This document shows, in pieces, positions 59,475-64,000 of a stretch of 64,000 bases of DNA (position 1 is the first letter of the stretch; the number at the start of each line of letters is the position of its first letter). The stretch spans positions 124,001-188,000 of the forward strand of contig JARLHA010000034.1 in assembly GCA_031292485.1 (NCBI GenBank), read 5' to 3'. This DNA comes from Mucilaginibacter sp. (GTDB taxonomy: Bacteria > Bacteroidota > Bacteroidia > Sphingobacteriales > Sphingobacteriaceae). The position numbers and the translations under genes were made by a program. The notes under the pieces were generated by a model. It was not told the DNA's origin. It worked only from the letters and a program-made list of their open reading frames with translations, and did not search any database.

Positions 59475-59678
59475 CTGCATTTTTTACCACAACAACCGGC
59501 TTAACGCTGGTATTTATAAACATTACCACGATTTGGGTTGATATCTAACCGAAAAATATAAGCATATTATTTAAATATAATATTAATTCCGTGTGAGTTA
59601 TATGTAATATTCCGGTTATATATAAACCCAACTCTTAACCTTATCAAAATCTAATCTTAAATATTGCTTAATCCTGAG

Positions 59679-59701
59679 TTTGTTTATCAATAATAAACAA
59701 A
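59679..59701. promoter_or_regulatory. palindrome in the leader of the SusC gene
   Basis: TTTGTTTAT/ATAAACAAA arms of 9 bp with spacer CAATA, 53 bp before the start codon. It could be an operator or an RNA hairpin. Confidence 0.4.
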
Positions 59702-59754
59702 GTTTAGTATTGCTGAATGAAAAATCAACTTCCTTCACTATTAAACTTTAACAG

Positions 59755-62700
59755 ATGAAACAGATTTACAAAACAATCAAAACCGTAGTAACGGTATTGT
59801 TATTCTGTCTTGCGCCATACGCACTAATGGCGCAAACCAAAATTTCAGGAACAGTTACTGATGACACACACCAGCCATTGCCCGGCGTAAACATAAGGGT
59901 AGCTGGTACTAAAACAGGCAGTATTACCGATGTTAACGGCCGGTATTCAATTGCTGTAAGTAAGGGGCAAACATTAAAATTTAGTTTTATCGGCTACGAG
60001 GAACTAAGTGTACAAGTTGCCGATCAAACAACTATCGACGTTACCCTGAAGGTTGGTGCCAAAGGGCTGAATGAAGTAGTGGTAACCGCGCTGGGCGTTA
60101 AAAAAGAAACCAGGCGCATTGGTTACGCTACGCAATCAGTCAATGGCGACGATCTGACTACCGCCCGCGACCCCAACCCTATTAACGGGTTGATCGGTAA
60201 GGTTGCCGGTTTGCAGGTGGGTGCCACGTCAGAAATTTTAGGCGTGCCAAACGTAACCATTCGCGGTAACACCGTTTCATTGTTCATTATTGACGGGTTA
60301 CCGTTCAACTCTGACACTTATGACATCAGCCCCGATGACATTGAAACTTATACCGTATTAAAGGGCCCTGCAGCTGCAGCGCTTTATGGTAGCCGCGCAC
60401 AGTTTGGTGCCATCATTATCACCACAAAAAAAGGCGATAAAAACAAAAAAGGTATTACTGTTGATGTCAACAGCAGCACCGTGTTAAATAAAGGGTTCAT
60501 CGCATTTCCGCGGGTACAGCACTCCTTCGGCCCGGGCGAAAATACTTTTTATGAATTTGTTGACGGTAAAGGCGGTGCACCCGGCGGCGTTGACAGTGAT
60601 TACGATATCTGGGGACCATATTTTAACGGTCAGTTGATCCCGCAATATGACAGCCCGGTTGTCAATGGCGTTCGCCAGGGTACTCCGTGGATAGCCCGCG
60701 GCGCCAATAACCTGGCAAATTTTTTACAAACAGGTTATCAAACCAACAACGATGTTGCGATAACTGCCAATGGTGATAATTACAATATCAGGTTTTCAGC
60801 TTCACAGGAACATCAGCAAAGTTACATTCCGTCGCAGTACCTTGATATAGCCAATGCGAACGTTTATGCATCATTTAATGCATCTTCCCGCTTAAAATTT
60901 GAAGCGAGCCTTGACTTTAACCGCCAGAGTACAGATGATTTTCCGGATGTTCAATACGGTCCTAACTCTATCATTTACAACATGGCGATTTGGACAGGCG
61001 CTGACTGGAGCGTTAACTCGCCTGACATTAAAGCCATCTGGCAGCCAGGTAAAGTTGGTGTAGCTTCGAATTTCGAAGAATATACCCGTTACCATAACCC
61101 ATATTTCCTGACAAAGATCTGGACCCGCGGCCATCATAAAAATGATGTTTATGGCTACCTGGGGGGTACTTATAAATTGAACGACAACCTGAATGTGGCA
61201 TTAAAATCACAGATCAGCACCTATAACCTGTTACGTACGGAAGATATGCCATATTCGGCACACCCTTACGGACGTGAAGGTAACATGGGTGACTACCGTG
61301 AAGATCGCCGCGACCTGTTTGACAACAATACCCTGTTAACGGTAAACTACAATTATACCGTAGCAAAATTCCTTAACTTATCGGGTTTGGTGGGTAGCAA
61401 TCTGCGCAGCTTTAAATACAACTCGAGCTGGGTATCTACTAATTACCTGAATGTACCCGGAGTTTATTCATTCAGCAACTCAGAAAATGCCCTGCAGGCC
61501 ACCAGCTTTAATTCTGCACAACTACAGTTAAGCGAATTCGCTTCGATGGATGCCTCTTTTGGCAAATACGCTACCTTATCAGGTACTATACGTAATGAAT
61601 ACTCATCGGCATTTCAACAGCCAACTACCTATTTATATCCAAGTTTATCATTGGCTACCGTAATCTCGGATTATATTAAAATGCCCGATTTTATTACCTT
61701 CCTGAAAGCCAGGGCTTCCTATGCCAATATCCGCAGTGATGCAACCAGCCCAACCATTGGCCCTGCGCCATACAGTTCAATCACGGCATTTGGCGGCAGC
61801 ACCGGGGCGTCATTGTATGATAACCCACTGGGTTATGGCAGCACCTATAATTCGCCATACAATGGCCCTACCTATGCATTAAATACTTCCTATTTAACAG
61901 CAAAACCATATAATAGCCAGACCGCTGGTTACGGCTCAGACAATTTGTACGCAAACGGAATTGTAACATCAACACGTGTAAACTACGAAGAAGGTTTCGA
62001 TATTAAATTCCTGCAAAACCGTTTGGGATTAAGCGCCACAACTTTCCAGTACATTGATGGTCCGCAAATTCTGGCAAATTCCATATCTACGGCTTCAGGT
62101 TATACAACGGAATACATTAACGCATTAAAAACCAAAACTACGGGTTACGAACTCAGCGTTACCGGCACCCCGATAAAGGATCTTGGCGGCTTTGGCTGGG
62201 ATGTTTTGGCCAACTTCTCTACTTACAAGCAAATATTTGATCAGCTGCCGCCCGGACAGTCAACATATAACACCTTCTTCCACCAGGGTGACAGAACTGA
62301 CGCTGTTTACGGTTCCGCATTTGTTAGAACGCCAACAGGACAGATCATCTTTGGCTCAAACGGTGAAGCATTGGTAAAACCGGTAGCTCAAAACCTGGGA
62401 CATGCAACACCTGATTTTAACTGGTCATTTTATAACAAATTCCATTACAAAAGCGTAAGTCTGGGCTTCCAGTTTGATGGCGCCGTGGGTGGCGTTATTT
62501 CTGATTATATGCACAATAAAACAATGCGCGGTGGTTCAAATGCCTTAACTGCTGAAGGTGCATTAGGTGCGGCACGCTACCAGGACTGGAAAAATTTCCC
62601 GCTTAATAATATTACCCCCAACGCAAATTATACCGGCAGCTATGTTGCCCCGGGGGTAGTTATATCTAACGGCGTTGCACCAAACTACGATTCACACACA

Positions 62701-63054
62701 GGTAAAGTACTAAATTATAGCGCATTACAATACGCCCCTAATACTACGCCGGTTTTTGTACAGGAATTTGCCAGTGAATATTACGGTGTTACAGAAGCCA
62801 ACCTGATGAGCAAAACCTATGCAAAATTAAGGGAAGTGACTTTGGATTACGACCTTCCGAAACGTTGGTTGGAGCATACATTTATCACCAAAGCTTCACT
62901 TACCATTTACGGTCGCAACTTATTGTATTTCTACAAAAATCCGGAATTTAAAGATGTTGACCTGGATCAATACGCAAACTCATCGGCAGGAGGCACAGGC
63001 TTACAATCGCCGTCAGTTCGCAGCTATGGCCTGAACATAAAACTTTCATTCTAA
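59755..63054 (+). CDS. SusC/RagA-family TonB-linked outer-membrane transporter
   Basis: 1099 residues. A signal peptide (ending LMAQT) is followed by a carboxypeptidase-regulatory-like domain (about 26-105, ISGTVTDDTHQPLPGVNIRVAGTKTGSITDVNGRYSI). A plug domain starts LNEVVVTALGVKKETRRIGYATQSV and contains the family signature VLKGPAAAALYGSRAQFGAIIITTKKG. The remaining residues form the 22-strand barrel, closing with YGLNIKLSF. With TonB energy it imports glycans or other nutrients captured by the SusD partner encoded next. Neither adjacent glycosidases nor a SusR-type regulator is present in this window, so the substrate is unknown. A palindrome lies in its leader. Confidence 0.95.
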   Translation: MKQIYKTIKTVVTVLLFCLAPYALMAQTKISGTVTDDTHQPLPGVNIRVAGTKTGSITDVNGRYSIAVSKGQTLKFSFIGYEELSVQVADQTTIDVTLKVGAKGLNEVVVTALGVKKETRRIGYATQSVNGDDLTTARDPNPINGLIGKVAGLQVGATSEILGVPNVTIRGNTVSLFIIDGLPFNSDTYDISPDDIETYTVLKGPAAAALYGSRAQFGAIIITTKKGDKNKKGITVDVNSSTVLNKGFIAFPRVQHSFGPGENTFYEFVDGKGGAPGGVDSDYDIWGPYFNGQLIPQYDSPVVNGVRQGTPWIARGANNLANFLQTGYQTNNDVAITANGDNYNIRFSASQEHQQSYIPSQYLDIANANVYASFNASSRLKFEASLDFNRQSTDDFPDVQYGPNSIIYNMAIWTGADWSVNSPDIKAIWQPGKVGVASNFEEYTRYHNPYFLTKIWTRGHHKNDVYGYLGGTYKLNDNLNVALKSQISTYNLLRTEDMPYSAHPYGREGNMGDYREDRRDLFDNNTLLTVNYNYTVAKFLNLSGLVGSNLRSFKYNSSWVSTNYLNVPGVYSFSNSENALQATSFNSAQLQLSEFASMDASFGKYATLSGTIRNEYSSAFQQPTTYLYPSLSLATVISDYIKMPDFITFLKARASYANIRSDATSPTIGPAPYSSITAFGGSTGASLYDNPLGYGSTYNSPYNGPTYALNTSYLTAKPYNSQTAGYGSDNLYANGIVTSTRVNYEEGFDIKFLQNRLGLSATTFQYIDGPQILANSISTASGYTTEYINALKTKTTGYELSVTGTPIKDLGGFGWDVLANFSTYKQIFDQLPPGQSTYNTFFHQGDRTDAVYGSAFVRTPTGQIIFGSNGEALVKPVAQNLGHATPDFNWSFYNKFHYKSVSLGFQFDGAVGGVISDYMHNKTMRGGSNALTAEGALGAARYQDWKNFPLNNITPNANYTGSYVAPGVVISNGVAPNYDSHTGKVLNYSALQYAPNTTPVFVQEFASEYYGVTEANLMSKTYAKLREVTLDYDLPKRWLEHTFITKASLTIYGRNLLYFYKNPEFKDVDLDQYANSSAGGTGLQSPSVRSYGLNIKLSF

Positions 63055-63073
63055 TTTAAATTGGATAATGATC

Positions 63074-64000
63074 ATGAAAAAACTAATTAAAATTTGTTTA
63101 TTACCGGTGCTTTTAGCACTTACGGTAAGCAGCTGTAAGAAAACTTTTCTTGCTGACTCGATAAATAATAATGTTCCCACGAGCGTACCTGCCTCGTTGT
63201 TACTGAACGGTATAGAATATAATATGGTAGATTTCCCTGATAACTCGCCGGAAATTTACGACCAGTATTATATTTACAACTACAATTATTACGGCAATAA
63301 CCAGTATAATTTTGGTTCAGGCGATAATTATTACACCACGCTTAAAAATGTTATATTGATGGAGCAGCAAGCGGCAAAAGCAGGTTCGCCTGCGGTAAAC
63401 CCTTATAGCGCAATCGGTAAGTTTTTCAGAGCCTACTTCTTCAGTAAAATGAGCCTCGAAGAGGGTGATATCCCGATGACCCAGGCTTTGCAGGGTTTAA
63501 GCAACCTTTCTCCAAAGTATGACACACAAAAAGCAGTAATGATCCAGTCATTAGCCTGGTTAGAAAGCGCAAATTCGGATATGACTGCCCTGATCGCTTC
63601 CGGAAACAGTTCATTGTCCGGCGATTTCTTCTTTAGTGGCAGTCTTTCTGAATGGCAAAAAGTAGTCAATGCTTTCCATATCCGTTTATTGCTGGAACTA
63701 AGCAAACAAGCTGCAGATGCCGATTTAAATGTACCGGCACAATTCGCAGGCATCGTTAGCAATCCAACAAAATATCCGTTAATGACAAGTTCAGCTGATA
63801 ACCTGCAATTCATTTTTGTTGGGCCCAATAACTACTACCCTCAAACACCCGATAATTTCGGGCAAAATGGTTCGAGGCAAAACTCGTCGCAAACCTATAT
63901 CAAATTGCTGACCACATTCCAGGATCCCAGGGTGTATGCCGTAGCAGAACCCGCCCGTCATTTGGTGGACGATCTTCACCAGAGCCCGACCGATTTTGCT
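63074..64000 (+). CDS. SusD/RagB-family nutrient-binding lipoprotein, cut by window end
   Basis: 309 codons are present and the gene continues right. The lipobox VSSC gives C21 after MKKLIKICLLPVLLALTVSSC. The mature part resembles the SusD-like_2 group: AIGKFFRAYFFSKMSLEEGDIPMTQALQG, FFFSGSLSEWQKVVNAFHIRLLLELSKQ, and TYIKLLTTFQDPRVYAVAEP. It is a surface lipoprotein that closes the lid of the SusC channel. It starts 20 bases after susC; an ATG at 63068 is also possible. Confidence 0.9.
   Translation, partial: MKKLIKICLLPVLLALTVSSCKKTFLADSINNNVPTSVPASLLLNGIEYNMVDFPDNSPEIYDQYYIYNYNYYGNNQYNFGSGDNYYTTLKNVILMEQQAAKAGSPAVNPYSAIGKFFRAYFFSKMSLEEGDIPMTQALQGLSNLSPKYDTQKAVMIQSLAWLESANSDMTALIASGNSSLSGDFFFSGSLSEWQKVVNAFHIRLLLELSKQAADADLNVPAQFAGIVSNPTKYPLMTSSADNLQFIFVGPNNYYPQTPDNFGQNGSRQNSSQTYIKLLTTFQDPRVYAVAEPARHLVDDLHQSPTDFA

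Overview
The window is a piece of Bacteroidota chromosome, most likely Sphingobacteriaceae and probably Mucilaginibacter-like. The assignment rests on a SusC/SusD pair at the right end, several TAnnTTTG-type (Bacteroidota sigma-factor) promoter candidates, many lipoproteins with short lipoboxes, GH106 and GH3 glycosidases, a Gfo/Idh/MocA + PmoA-like sugar-catabolism pair and DUF4397/HXXEE/DUF4242 proteins. Species assignment is inference. No rRNA, tRNA or CRISPR array was seen.

Layout. 1-3.4 kb: zeta-type toxin/antitoxin pair followed by an AT-rich orphan gene carrying a PD-(D/E)XK nuclease motif. 3.4-9.2 kb: SGNH hydrolase, OsmC protein, secreted DUF4242 protein, an unusual DUF4242/cyclase-like/AraC regulator with a matching direct-repeat operator, and a 2OG-Fe(II) oxygenase. 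9.4-16.7 kb: TetR regulator and a tripartite RND efflux operon, with related palindromes in front of the regulator and in front of the pump. 16.7-18.3 kb: a short palindromic mobile-like element and a histidine kinase with ten 21-residue coiled-coil repeats. 18.7-28.7 kb: GH106, YVTN propeller, YceI, fatty-acid-hydroxylase family protein, beta-barrel, PmoA-like and Gfo/Idh genes. 29.1-32.5 kb: two adjacent soluble kinases without an output regulator. 32.7-43.6 kb: DUF4397 lipoprotein, serine hydrolase, HigBA, pirin with an FNR-like site, thioredoxin plus an overlooked 56-residue ORF, ECF sigma factor, HXXEE, M23, YeiH exporter and a phosphodiesterase. 43.7-49.4 kb: GH3, small membrane proteins, OsmC-YjdI fusion and YjdJ-like GNAT. 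49.5-52.8 kb: cyclic-nucleotide-domain kinase followed by a receiver/flavoprotein fusion. 52.9-55.4 kb: an intact IS4-family element with exact 9-bp target duplications and a YoeB-like toxin/antitoxin pair. 55.5-64 kb: propeller-phosphoesterase, XRE-cupin regulator, PhnZ-like oxygenase, SusC and a truncated SusD.

How the parts work together. Four local regulatory circuits can be read from the DNA: TetR with two related operators around the efflux genes; the AraC fusion with 25-bp direct repeats in front of the DUF4242 gene; an FNR-like box at about -42 of a predicted pirin promoter; and the kinase/receiver-flavoprotein pair. The last is the most original candidate system: a cNMP-sensing kinase apparently signals to a receiver fused to a glutaredoxin-like fold and a thioredoxin-reductase-like flavoprotein that have both lost their redox cysteines. 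Dispersed nested palindromes (6.7, 15.0, 16.7, 22.0, 52.8 and 58.0 kb) sit in gene gaps and form at least three sequence families.
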